Shown here: positions 16,891 to 24,330 of the stretch, piece after piece
How the letters are laid out: each line of letters starts with the position of its first letter
Numbering within the stretch: the stretch's first letter is position 1
Notes under the pieces: model-generated
The model's input: only the letters and a program-made list of their open reading frames with translations
Database searches by the model: none
Told to the model about the DNA's origin: nothing
Assembly (NCBI GenBank): GCA_949297575.1
Contig: CASFTB010000008.1
Coordinates: 1 to 64,000 of the forward strand
Length of the DNA stretch: 64,000 nucleotides
Reading direction: 5' to 3'
DNA from: an uncultured Bacillota bacterium
GTDB lineage: Bacteria; Bacillota; Clostridia; Christensenellales; Borkfalkiaceae
Position numbers and translations under genes: made by a program

Positions 16891-17475
16891 ATGCGCATCG
16901 TGGTGGCGAGCGGCAACAGGAACAAGCTGCGCGAGATCGCCGAGATCTTTGATAAATGCGAGGTCGTCTCCATGCAGGAGGCGGGCTTTTCCGGGGATAT
17001 AGAGGAGACGGGCGGGACCTTTGAGGAGAACGCCCTCATCAAGGCGCGCGCCGTATGCGCGGCGCTGGGGCTGCCCGCGCTGGCGGATGATTCGGGGCTG
17101 TGTGTAGAGGCGCTGGGCGGCGCGCCCGGCGTGCACAGCGCGCGCTTCTGCGGCCGCCACGGAGACGATGCCGCCAATAACGCCCTGCTGCTCGAAAAGC
17201 TGCGGGGCGTCCCCGCTGAAAAGCGCGGGGCATATTTTGAGAGCTGCGTCGCCCTCTGCTTCCCGGAGGGGAGGGAGATCGTCGCCTCGGGCAGGACGTA
17301 CGGCCGCATCCTGGCAGGGGCGGAAGGGGCAGGCGGCTTCGGCTACGACCCGCTCTTTTACAGCGACGACCTCGGCAAGAGCTTCGGCACCGCCGCGCCG
17401 GAGGAAAAGAATGCGGTCTCGCACCGCGCCCGCGCGCTCGCGGCATTGGCAAAAAAGTGGGAGGAAGAGGCATGA
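16891..17475 (+). CDS. rdgB: XTP/dITP diphosphatase (Ham1/RdgB family)
   Basis: 194 residues, usual family length. It hydrolyses non-canonical purine triphosphates (dITP, XTP) to the monophosphate and keeps them out of DNA and RNA. Diagnostic motifs: SGNRNKLREI at residues 7-16, FEENALIKA, the catalytic ADDSGLCVEAL, and GFGYDPLF followed by EKNAVSHRARAL. GGAGG precedes the ATG. Its stop codon overlaps the next start (ATGA), as these two genes are often linked in Firmicutes. Confidence 0.95.
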   Translation: MRIVVASGNRNKLREIAEIFDKCEVVSMQEAGFSGDIEETGGTFEENALIKARAVCAALGLPALADDSGLCVEALGGAPGVHSARFCGRHGDDAANNALLLEKLRGVPAEKRGAYFESCVALCFPEGREIVASGRTYGRILAGAEGAGGFGYDPLFYSDDLGKSFGTAAPEEKNAVSHRARALAALAKKWEEEA

Positions 17476-17939
17476 AGACCGTCGTCGTCCTGTCGGACAG
17501 TCACCGCAACACGGAGGCATTCGACAAACTGGATACCGTGCTCTCGGAGTGCGACTATATCATCCATTTGGGGGACCTCGTCTCCGACGCCAACCTTCTG
17601 GCGCGCAAATACCCGCAGAAGACCTACGTGATCGCGGGGAACAACGACTTTTGGGGAGGGGAAAGCGAGGTCGTCCTCGACATAGAGCAGCGCCGCATCT
17701 TCGCCTGCCACGGGCACCGCTACGGCGTGCGGCAGGGGACGGCGCGCCTGGTCGCCGCCGCCAAGGAAAAGCTGTGCGACATCGCGCTGTACGGCCACAC
17801 GCACGAGGCGGATATCCACGAGGAGGACGGCGTGCTGGTCGTCAACCCCGGCTGCCTCACCCGCTGGTCCCTCGAGAAGAGCTACTGTTATCTCGTCATT
17901 TCGGGCAAAAAGGCGGTGCCGACCGTCGTCAGGATATAG
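17472..17939 (+). CDS. MJ0936/YfcE-family metallophosphoesterase
   Basis: 155 residues, compact calcineurin-like phosphodiesterase fold. All metal motifs are present: SDSHRN, HLGDLVSD, GNND, CHGHRYG and GHTHEAD. Family members hydrolyse small phosphodiesters in vitro; physiological role uncertain. It overlaps rdgB by 4 bp (ATGA), so translation is coupled. About 90 bp after it the next promoter begins. Confidence 0.93.
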   Translation: MKTVVVLSDSHRNTEAFDKLDTVLSECDYIIHLGDLVSDANLLARKYPQKTYVIAGNNDFWGGESEVVLDIEQRRIFACHGHRYGVRQGTARLVAAAKEKLCDIALYGHTHEADIHEEDGVLVVNPGCLTRWSLEKSYCYLVISGKKAVPTVVRI

Positions 17940-18035
17940 AACGGCGGGCGGAGCGTGCGCGCGGCCGCACGGGCGGCCCCGCGGAAATTTTTGTCCGAAA
18001 GAGGGAAAATGGCGTAAAAAAGTGCGGAAAAACAG

Positions 18036-18064
18036 TTGACTTTTTTTTCGGGATATTATACAAT
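18036..18064 (+). promoter_or_regulatory. promoter of the tRNA cluster
   Basis: TTGACT (18036-18041), 17-bp spacer, TACAAT (18059-18064), 38 bp before the first tRNA. Confidence 0.8.
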
Positions 18065-18102
18065 AGACAAGCGTTGTGATTGAGGCAGCGCCCCGTATTC
18101 AA

Positions 18103-18179
18103 GGGCCTTTAGCTCAGTTGGTTAGAGCGGTCGGCTCATAACCGATTGGTCCGCGGTTCGAGTCCGTGAAGGCCCACCA
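18103..18179 (+). tRNA. tRNA with anticodon CAT, probably tRNA-Ile2
   Basis: 77 nt with encoded CCA. Acceptor GGGCCTT pairs with AAGGCCC, anticodon loop CTCATAA. The body (GGGCCTTTAGCTCAGTTGG, then GGCTCATAACCG) closely follows the Bacillus tRNA-Ile2 type, whose C34 becomes lysidine to read AUA; an elongator tRNA-Met is the alternative. Confidence 0.93.
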
Positions 18180-18191
18180 TTACCCGAATAC

Positions 18192-18268
18192 GGCCCGGTA
18201 GTTCAGTTGGTTAGAACGCCAGCCTGTCACGCTGGAGGTCGACGGTTCGAGACCGTTCCGGGTCGCCA
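18192..18268 (+). tRNA. tRNA-Asp (GTC)
   Basis: 77 nt with encoded CCA. Acceptor GGCCCGG/CCGGGTC, anticodon stem CCAGC/GCTGG around CTGTCAC, T-loop TTCGAGA, discriminator G73 as expected for Asp. Confidence 0.96.
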
Positions 18269-18280
18269 CTCTTCAATGAG

Positions 18281-18322
18281 AAAGCCTGTTTGATAGCATA
18301 TGTGGGCTGCCAAGCAGGCTTT
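18281..18322 (+). other. hairpin between tRNA-Asp and tRNA-Phe
   Basis: AAAGCCTG pairs with CAGGCTTT over a 26-nt loop. It may be a partial terminator or a processing signal inside the tRNA transcript. Confidence 0.4.
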
Positions 18323-18327
18323 AAAAT

Positions 18328-18403
18328 GCCTCGGTAGCTCAGTCGGTAGAGCAAGGGACTGAAAATCCCTGTGTCGGTGGTTCGATTCCGCCCCGAGGCA
18401 CCA
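18328..18403 (+). tRNA. tRNA-Phe (GAA)
   Basis: 76 nt with encoded CCA. Acceptor GCCTCGG/CCGAGGC, anticodon stem AGGGA/TCCCT around CTGAAAA, T-loop TTCGATT, A73. The CCA is joined directly to a broken tRNA-Thr. Confidence 0.96.
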
Positions 18404-18450
18404 GATTTGTAATCAGCAGGTTGTGGGTTCGATTCCAATCGCCGGCTCCA
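18404..18450 (+). pseudogene. 5'-truncated tRNA-Thr (TGT)
   Basis: Only the part from about position 30 onward is present: the anticodon loop TTTGTAA, variable loop, T-arm and acceptor 3' strand ending GCCGGCTCCA. The acceptor 5' strand and D-arm (about 29 nt) are missing, and the first base follows the tRNA-Phe CCA directly. The T-stem carries a G-A mismatch (GTGGG against CCAAT), which fits decay. Confidence 0.8.
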
Positions 18451-18484
18451 TCTGTCAAAACCGCCACGCGGCAACTGAATACAC

Positions 18485-18569
18485 GGGAAGATTCCAGAGC
18501 GGCCAAATGGATCAGACTGTAAATCTGACGTCACTGACTTCGGTAGTTCGAATCTACCTCTTCCCACCA
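18485..18569 (+). tRNA. tRNA-Tyr (GTA)
   Basis: 85 nt with encoded CCA and a long variable arm (class II), as expected for bacterial tRNA-Tyr. Acceptor GGGAAGA/TCTTCCC, anticodon stem TCAGA/TCTGA around CTGTAAA, T-loop TTCGAAT. Confidence 0.95.
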
Positions 18570-18616
18570 GCAAAAGGGATGCCCGACAGGGCATCCCTTT
18601 TGCTGGTGGGAAGAGG
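18557..18616. repeat. 28-bp perfect inverted repeat, tRNA-Tyr 3' end plus terminator
   Basis: Bases 18557-18584 are exactly complementary to 18589-18616 around a GACA loop. The inner 14 bp with CAAAAG/CTTTTG flanks act as the terminator of the tRNA cluster. The outer half copies the tRNA-Tyr acceptor and CCA in the opposite orientation. Beyond 18616 the minus strand keeps weak resemblance to a T-arm. The region 18652-18700 holds a further hairpin (GCATTGCGG/CCGCAATGC); no gene is seen between 18617 and 18897. Confidence 0.85.
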
Positions 18617-18802
18617 CAATTGAGATCGCCGATTTCGGGAGTTCGCACGAGCATTGCGGCATCGCCGCCGCGGAAGAGCCGTCTGCCCCGACCGCAATGC
18701 GTCGCTTTGGCGAGGGGCCCCGTTTGCGGGGGTTCGGCAAAATATACCTGCAAACCGTCGGAGAGGGGAGGGAGAAGGTCTCTTTTTCGGCGGGCGTGCC
18801 GC

Positions 18803-18831
18803 TTGACAGTTTTTTCCGTTTCCGCTATAAT
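18803..18831 (+). promoter_or_regulatory. promoter of the NYN/LOTUS gene
   Basis: Full consensus TTGACA (18803-18808), 17-bp spacer, TATAAT (18826-18831). Confidence 0.85.
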
Positions 18832-18897
18832 AATAAGGAAAGAAAGATCGCTGCGGCGGCGCGCTTGTCCCGTGCGCGGCGGAAAGAGAAGGTCGGT

Positions 18898-19662
18898 ATG
18901 GAAAAAATAAGCAATGTCGCCGTCTTCATCGACGCGGAAAACGTGCCCTCTGCGAGCGCGAAGCAGATCTTCGACGAGGCGTCCAACTACGGCAATATCC
19001 TCGTCAAGCGCATCTATGCGGACTGGTCCAAGGCCTCCGTCAAGGGATGGAAGGAGGAAGTCAACCGCTATTCGATGACCGCCGAACAGCAGTTCGAGGT
19101 GCAGGCGCGCAAGAACACGACGGACATCGCCCTCATTATCCAGGCGCTCATCATCCTCTTTGAAAAGGACGTCGACGTCTTTTTCATCGCCGCGGGAGAT
19201 TCCGACTATACCCGCCTCGTGCGCGAACTGCGCGAGCGCGGCAAAACGGTCATCGGTCTGGGCGGGCGCAACGTCAACCAGAGCTATGTGAACGCCTTCA
19301 ACGAATTTATCTATCTGGACGGAGAAGAACCCAGGCCCGCCCCCGCAAAGAAGGGCAAGGCGAAGGGCAAGCCGCAGCCCCAGCCCGTGCAGCCCGCGCC
19401 CCCGCAGGAGGAAGTGCTGGACAACAAGCGCAAGAGCGACCTGCACAACATCATCGACCGCCTGATCGACAACAGCGGCAAGGCGTTCTTCGCGCAGATC
19501 TCTTCGGAGATGAAGCAGAAGTATTCGGATTTCATCCCCAAAAACTTCGGGTGCAACTCCTTCAAAAAACTTATGGAAAAGCTGATGCCGTACCTCAAAA
19601 AGTACAGCATCGGCACCAATGCGGACGGCACGACCATGTACCTGTGCCGCAGGGAAAAGTAG
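18898..19662 (+). CDS. NYN-domain (LabA/DUF88) protein with OST-HTH/LOTUS domain
   Basis: 254 residues. The N-terminal half is a NYN/PIN-like putative RNase domain: VAVFIDAENVP near residue 10, a conserved NTTDIALIIQAL stretch, and AAGDSDYTRLVRELRERGK supply the expected acidic metal ligands. A Pro/Lys/Ala linker (about 148-172) follows, and the C-terminal 75 residues resemble the OST-HTH (LOTUS) domain, which binds RNA. A role in RNA cleavage or surveillance is inferred from the domains. It has its own consensus promoter; a 59-codon gene follows 13 bp later. Confidence 0.88.
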   Translation: MEKISNVAVFIDAENVPSASAKQIFDEASNYGNILVKRIYADWSKASVKGWKEEVNRYSMTAEQQFEVQARKNTTDIALIIQALIILFEKDVDVFFIAAGDSDYTRLVRELRERGKTVIGLGGRNVNQSYVNAFNEFIYLDGEEPRPAPAKKGKAKGKPQPQPVQPAPPQEEVLDNKRKSDLHNIIDRLIDNSGKAFFAQISSEMKQKYSDFIPKNFGCNSFKKLMEKLMPYLKKYSIGTNADGTTMYLCRREK

Positions 19663-19675
19663 GAGGGAGAGCGCC

Positions 19676-19855
19676 GTGTCCGAAGCCGACCTGTACAAGC
19701 TCTTTTCCTCCTATGACGGGGAGGCAGACCTCTCCGATTTTACGCCGGAAGAGCTGCAAGCGCTGCTGAAAGTGCAGAAAAAGGATTTTAAACAGAGCTA
19801 TTTCGAGTATTATGACGACGTCAAGAGCAGTTCGCTCAAAAAGCAGGACTGGTAG
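19676..19855 (+). CDS. small acidic protein of unknown function
   Basis: 59 residues starting at GTG 19676 with AGGAGGG eight bases upstream. I do not recognise the family. The sequence is acidic and aromatic-rich in the middle (SYFEYYDDVK) and ends in KKQDW. It starts 13 bp after the NYN/LOTUS stop and before a terminator, so it is cotranscribed and could be a partner of that protein. Confidence 0.6.
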   Translation: MSEADLYKLFSSYDGEADLSDFTPEELQALLKVQKKDFKQSYFEYYDDVKSSSLKKQDW

Positions 19856-19860
19856 AAGGG

Positions 19861-19884
19861 GGAGCGGAGAAGTCCGCTCCTTTT
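19861..19884 (+). terminator. terminator of the NYN operon
   Basis: GGAGCGGA-GAAG-TCCGCTCC followed by TTTT. Confidence 0.85.
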
Positions 19885-19968
19885 CCGTGACGGGCGCGTG
19901 TACTTTTGTTTCTGTTTTTGACAAAAATGATAATGGAGTGAAAAATGTCGCTTGCACACACAGAATAT

Positions 19969-19997
19969 TTGACTTTTGCGTAAAAAAGTATTATCAT
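19969..19997 (+). promoter_or_regulatory. promoter of the MarR-ABC operon
   Basis: TTGACT (19969-19974), 17-bp spacer, TATCAT (19992-19997). A 12-bp palindrome TTAAG-GG-CTTAA at 20007-20018 covers the start region and is a candidate MarR autoregulatory site. Confidence 0.65.
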
Positions 19998-20061
19998 GAT
20001 TCAAGTTTAAGGGCTTAACACAGAGTGCGTTTTGCGAATCGTTTTGTGAGAGGTAAAAAGA

Positions 20062-20547
20062 ATGGATACAGGCCTGATGCAGGAGATCTACCGCCTTTGC
20101 CGCAGGATGGACGAGATGCGCATCGTCCCGCGCGAAGTGCCCTTCAATAATACGGAAATGCAGCTGATGCGCGAGGTCGTCCTCGTCAATGAGCAGGGCG
20201 GCCGCATCATATCCAGCAAGCTGGCGAAGGTGCTCGGCATCACGCGCTCGGCCGTCTCGCAGATGGTCAACAAACTCGAGGCGAAGGACATCGTGCGCCG
20301 CGTTCCGGACGAGCGCGACAAAAAGATCGCCTACATCGAACTGTCGGAGTGCGCACGCACAAAATACGAAGAGGTCAAGGCGCGCATTTCCGCCTTTTTC
20401 GGGCGCGTCATCGGCAAACTCGGCGAGGCGCGGGTGAAGCGCTTCGTCGGCGAGGCGAACGAATTCATCGACGCTTTCGACGACGCCGCGGCAGAGGCCA
20501 TGCAGGAAGACAATAATGCGGGGGAAACCGTACCCCGGGAAAGATAG
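20062..20547 (+). CDS. MarR-family transcriptional regulator
   Basis: 161-residue winged-helix regulator. The helix-turn-helix is in the stretch SSKLAKVLGITRSAVSQMV and the wing carries the conserved DERDKK motif (residues about 87-92). MarR proteins usually repress an adjacent exporter and release on binding a small molecule. The ABC exporter gene begins 9 bp after its stop, in the same operon, and a palindrome lies just downstream of the promoter. Ribosome site AGAGG precedes the ATG. Confidence 0.92.
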   Translation: MDTGLMQEIYRLCRRMDEMRIVPREVPFNNTEMQLMREVVLVNEQGGRIISSKLAKVLGITRSAVSQMVNKLEAKDIVRRVPDERDKKIAYIELSECARTKYEEVKARISAFFGRVIGKLGEARVKRFVGEANEFIDAFDDAAAEAMQEDNNAGETVPRER

Positions 20548-20556
20548 GAGGATCAT

Positions 20557-23322
20557 ATGGCACAGGCAATTTTGAGGCTCGACTCCGTCACAAAAGATTA
20601 CAAAGTGGCGGATAACACCGTCCGCGCCCTGAAAGGAGTGTCCCTGAACTTCCGCAAGAAGGAGTTCGTATCCATCCTCGGCCATTCCGGCTGCGGAAAG
20701 ACGACCCTGCTGAACATCATCGGCGGGCTGGACCATTACACCTCGGGCGACCTCGTCATCAAGGGCGTCTCCACCAAAAACTTTAAAGACGGCGACTGGG
20801 ACGCCTACCGCAACCACAGCATCGGGTTCGTCTTCCAGTCCTACAACCTTATCCCGCACCAGACGGTGCTTGCCAACGTCGAGCTCGCGCTCACCCTCTC
20901 CGGCGTCTCCGCGCAGGAGCGGAAGGAGCGCGCCGAAAACGCCCTCCGCCGCGTCGGCCTGGGAGATGAACTCAATAAAAAGCCCAACCAGCTCTCGGGC
21001 GGGCAGATGCAGCGCGTCGCCATCGCGCGCGCCCTCGTCAACAATCCGGAGATCCTGCTTGCCGACGAGCCGACGGGAGCGCTGGATACGGAGACCAGCG
21101 TGCAGATCATGGAGCTCATCAAGGAGATCGCGGGGGAGCGCCTCGTCATCATGGTCACGCACAACCCCGAGCTCGCGCGCAGGTATTCCACCCGCATCGT
21201 CGAGCTGAAGGACGGCCTGATCGTGGGGGACTCCGATCCTTTCGTCCCCGACGACGCCGCCTACGACGAAGGGCGCGAAAACGGGGAGGACGTTCCCGCC
21301 GAAAAGGGGAAAAAGGGGAAGCGGAGCAAGACGAGCATGTCCTTCTGGACGGCTTTCCTTCTGAGCGGGCGCAACCTGCTCACCAAAAAGGGGAGGACGC
21401 TCATCACTTCCATCGCGGGCAGCATCGGCATCATCAGCGTCTGCCTCGTGCTCGCCCTCTCCAGCGGTTTTTCTGGCTACATCAACAAGACGGAAGAGGA
21501 TATGCTCTCCTACTACCCGCTGGAAATACAGGAGACCACCCTCGACCCCGCGGCGATCATGTCCGGGCTGCAGTCGGCGGGGGACATCCCCGATCTTTCC
21601 GAGCTGGAAAACAAGGTCTACGTCAACTCCTTCCTCACCCAGATCGCGCAGGGCCTGACTGTCGCCAATGAGATCGGGCAGGACGGCTATCTCGATTACG
21701 TCTACGACATGGACGAAGAGTGGTACTACGCCATCTCGCAGAGCACGGGCGCCTCGCTCGTCGACAACTTATTCACGACGGTCACGACGGGCGTTGGAGA
21801 GGATGCAAAGGACGAGATCCGCTCCCTCTCCTCCCTCAAACAGTACTTTATCAGTGTCCTCGAACAGCAGGACGAACAATACGCGCAGATGGCGTACCTC
21901 GTCGATTATCTCGGCTCGGTCGTCAACACCATGCCGGGCACTTCTACTTTTGACAGGGAGCGTGACGCCTACTCCGAATACGTGCTCTCGCAGTACGACA
22001 TCGTCAACGAGGGCGGTTACTTCCCGCAGGATACAGACGAGGCTGTGCTGGTCGTCGGCACGGGCAACGACCTGAACGACCTCCTCCTCGCGCAGCTGGG
22101 CTACATCACGGAGGATGACTTCCTCGGCCTGTTCGAGCTGGGCGGCGGCGACACGGAGGGATACGACCCCACGACGGACGTGAACGAGGGCGGCATGACC
22201 ATCCCCTTCGACGAGCTGACGGGCAAGCCCTTCACCCTCTATTATAACGACGCCGTGTACGAAAAGAACGCGAACTACGTGATGCCGGGCAGCGGCCACG
22301 CCTTTACATATGTGGGCGAGCGGAGCGACCTCGGCACGGAAGAAGGCGCCGCGGGGGTGGAGATAAAGGTCACCGCCGTCCTGCGCCTCAAAGAGGGGCT
22401 CACGTACGGCTGCCTCTCCCGCGGGCTCAACCTCACCGAGCAGCTCGTGGAGGAATACGTGGCGGCGAATATGCAATCTGAGATCGTGCAGTGGATGAAC
22501 ACCTCTGCGACCCTTACATCTCCCGCGGCGGGCGGCATCCTCTCTTTGGGTGAGAGCAAGCTCTATCTCTCGCCGGCCGCTCACCTCAACGGTACCTATT
22601 ACGCCCAGATCACCGACGCGCAGCGGGCGGAGATCGAGGCGGAGAACCCGGATCTCGGCCCGGTACTCGATTTCCTGCAGGAACTGTATATCTCCAACTC
22701 TATCGGCTTCGGGCAGGCGCTGCGTTCGCTGGGCGGGGAGGACGAACCCAATTCCGTCGCCATCTACCCCCGCAACTTCGAGGCAAAAGAGCACATCCTC
22801 GCCTACCTCGACGCCTGGAACGCCGATGCGGACGCGAATCCGGACGACGGAAAGACCTCCGTGCAGTACAGCGACACTGTGGGCATGCTGATGGGCATGG
22901 TGCAGACCATCCTCGATGCCATCACCTACGTGCTCGTCGCCTTTACGGGCATCTCGCTCGTCGTCTCCACCGTCATGATCGGCGTCATCACCTACGTTTC
23001 GGTGGTGGAGCGCACGAAAGAGATCGGCATCCTGCGCGCCATCGGCGCGAGGAAGAAGGACATCAAGCGCGTGTTCAACGCCGAGACCTTCATCATCGGC
23101 CTGTGCGCGGGGCTCATCGGCATCCTCGTGGCGTACCTGCTGCAGATCATCATCAACGTCATCCTCGTGGCGCTCACGGCCATCGCGGGGCTGTGCTCCC
23201 TGCAATGGTACAGCGCGCTCGCCATGGTCGTCATCAGCGTGGCGCTCACGCTCATCTCCGGCCTCGTGCCCGCCTCCGCCGCAGCCAAGCGCGACCCCGT
23301 CGTGGCACTGAGAAGCGAATGA
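20557..23322 (+). CDS. fused ABC transporter, LolD-type ATPase plus FtsX-type permease
   Basis: 921-residue MacB-like single-chain transporter. The N-terminal ATPase (about 1-235) has Walker [10 protein letters not shown], signature LSGGQ and Walker [11 protein letters not shown] charged linker (235-265) leads to the first membrane helix (about 280-305), a long extracellular region (about 305-770), and three C-terminal helices of the FtsX fold ending in the [16 protein letters not shown] motif. This family exports antimicrobial peptides or lipoproteins, or transmits force across the membrane, rather than pumping small solutes. It is controlled by the MarR protein encoded upstream. GGAGG precedes the ATG. 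Confidence 0.92.
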   Translation: MAQAILRLDSVTKDYKVADNTVRALKGVSLNFRKKEFVSILGHSGCGKTTLLNIIGGLDHYTSGDLVIKGVSTKNFKDGDWDAYRNHSIGFVFQSYNLIPHQTVLANVELALTLSGVSAQERKERAENALRRVGLGDELNKKPNQLSGGQMQRVAIARALVNNPEILLADEPTGALDTETSVQIMELIKEIAGERLVIMVTHNPELARRYSTRIVELKDGLIVGDSDPFVPDDAAYDEGRENGEDVPAEKGKKGKRSKTSMSFWTAFLLSGRNLLTKKGRTLITSIAGSIGIISVCLVLALSSGFSGYINKTEEDMLSYYPLEIQETTLDPAAIMSGLQSAGDIPDLSELENKVYVNSFLTQIAQGLTVANEIGQDGYLDYVYDMDEEWYYAISQSTGASLVDNLFTTVTTGVGEDAKDEIRSLSSLKQYFISVLEQQDEQYAQMAYLVDYLGSVVNTMPGTSTFDRERDAYSEYVLSQYDIVNEGGYFPQDTDEAVLVVGTGNDLNDLLLAQLGYITEDDFLGLFELGGGDTEGYDPTTDVNEGGMTIPFDELTGKPFTLYYNDAVYEKNANYVMPGSGHAFTYVGERSDLGTEEGAAGVEIKVTAVLRLKEGLTYGCLSRGLNLTEQLVEEYVAANMQSEIVQWMNTSATLTSPAAGGILSLGESKLYLSPAAHLNGTYYAQITDAQRAEIEAENPDLGPVLDFLQELYISNSIGFGQALRSLGGEDEPNSVAIYPRNFEAKEHILAYLDAWNADADANPDDGKTSVQYSDTVGMLMGMVQTILDAITYVLVAFTGISLVVSTVMIGVITYVSVVERTKEIGILRAIGARKKDIKRVFNAETFIIGLCAGLIGILVAYLLQIIINVILVALTAIAGLCSLQWYSALAMVVISVALTLISGLVPASAAAKRDPVVALRSE

Positions 23323-23348
23323 CGTAACCTTCATAACCGTAACATTCG

Positions 23349-23380
23349 GGGCGCTCCGCCATTCGGCGGGGCGCCCTTTT
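23349..23380 (+). terminator. terminator of the MarR-ABC operon
   Basis: 12-bp stem GGGCGCTCCGCC / GGCGGGGCGCCC (one T-G) with an ATTC loop, followed by TTTT. Confidence 0.85.
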
Positions 23381-23397
23381 GCGCGCAAAAAAAGGTA

Positions 23398-23426
23398 TTG
23401 CGCGGGCCCGCAAAGTGTGGTACAAT
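23398..23426 (+). promoter_or_regulatory. upstream promoter of the second LytTR/GHKL operon
   Basis: TTGCGC (23398-23403), 17-bp spacer, TACAAT (23421-23426) in GGTACAATAT. The palindrome GCGGGCCCGC (23402-23411) overlaps the -35. Confidence 0.65.
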
Positions 23427-23509
23427 ATCTTTGGGGGAATAAAATCGTCCGGCGTATCCCGGCAGCACCTCCACTTGTGCCGCAAAAATGCCCTGATGTG
23501 CCTTCAATC

Positions 23510-23539
23510 TTGCAATCCGTGCTTCCTTTGCGGTACAAT
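23510..23539 (+). promoter_or_regulatory. downstream promoter of the second LytTR/GHKL operon
   Basis: TTGCAA (23510-23515), 18-bp spacer, TACAAT (23534-23539), again inside GGTACAATAT. The 113 bp shift repeats the same ten bases, suggesting a duplicated promoter. Confidence 0.65.
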
Positions 23540-23595
23540 ATGGGCAGGATAGCCTGCGGCGTGAGCGGCAGGACTTTTACGAGCAGAGGACGAGA

Positions 23596-24330
23596 ATGTA
23601 TAAGGTTGCGATCATTGACGACGAAAAGGGCGTTGCGGCGGAGCTCGAGGCGCTGCTGCGGGAATACGGCGAAGAACAGAAAGTCGAATTCCAGGTCCGC
23701 AGATATGAGAGCGGAGACGCGTTTCTGCAGAGCGGAGACGCGGATCCGGATATCGTCTTGCTCGACATCAACATGCCGGGCAGCAACGGCATACAGGTCG
23801 CCAAGCGCATCCGCAGGGTGAACGGCGAGGCGATCATCATTTTCTGTACGAATTACGCGCAGTATGCGCTCAACGGCTACGAGGTCAACGCGCTCGGTTA
23901 TCTCATCAAGCCCATCAAAAAGGGCCCGTTCTGGCGCAACCTCGACCGCACCCTCAATGTTCTGCGCAGCAAGCGGAAGGACAAGCTGCTCGTCAAGACC
24001 AAGGACGGGCAGATCGTCGTCAACCCTGCGGACATCGTATATATCGAAGTGGAGCGGCACAACCTGTTTTTCCACATCGTGACGGACAAGGGGCTGGCAG
24101 AGCTGCGCACCCGCGGCACCATGCGCGAGATGTGCGACAGGCTGCAAAACCTGTCGTTCGCCCAGTGCAGCGCCTGCTACCTCGTCAACATGAACCGCAT
24201 CGCCTCCGTGCACAAGGGGGAGGTGATCTGCGAGGGCGGCGCCACGCTCTTTATCAGCCGCAAATTTCAGAAGGACTTCATGGCGCAGTTCATGAATTTT
24301 ATAGAGGAACAGGGCGGGATCAATGGCTGA
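23596..24330 (+). CDS. LytTR-family response regulator, second copy
   Basis: 244 residues. Receiver domain with D8-D9 and phosphoacceptor D57 in IVLLDINMPG, K near residue 109 (LIKPIKKG), then a LytTR domain (about 135-238) with the ending CYLVNMNRIASV. It is a paralogue of the regulator at 3385. It overlaps the kinase gene by 8 bp, so the pair is translationally coupled. It lies upstream of the surface polysaccharide locus, its likely target, though I found no phased repeat there comparable to the first system. Two promoters precede it. Confidence 0.92.
   Translation: MYKVAIIDDEKGVAAELEALLREYGEEQKVEFQVRRYESGDAFLQSGDADPDIVLLDINMPGSNGIQVAKRIRRVNGEAIIIFCTNYAQYALNGYEVNALGYLIKPIKKGPFWRNLDRTLNVLRSKRKDKLLVKTKDGQIVVNPADIVYIEVERHNLFFHIVTDKGLAELRTRGTMREMCDRLQNLSFAQCSACYLVNMNRIASVHKGEVICEGGATLFISRKFQKDFMAQFMNFIEEQGGING

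Noticed and set aside
18404-18450. Intact tRNA-Thr with an intron or shifted 5' end
   Set aside because: No D-arm or acceptor 5' strand exists upstream within reach; the preceding bases belong entirely to tRNA-Phe.
18617-18740. Protein-coding frame across the region after the tRNA cluster
   Set aside because: The apparent frames translate tRNA and hairpin sequence (typical false peptides) and lack a ribosome site.
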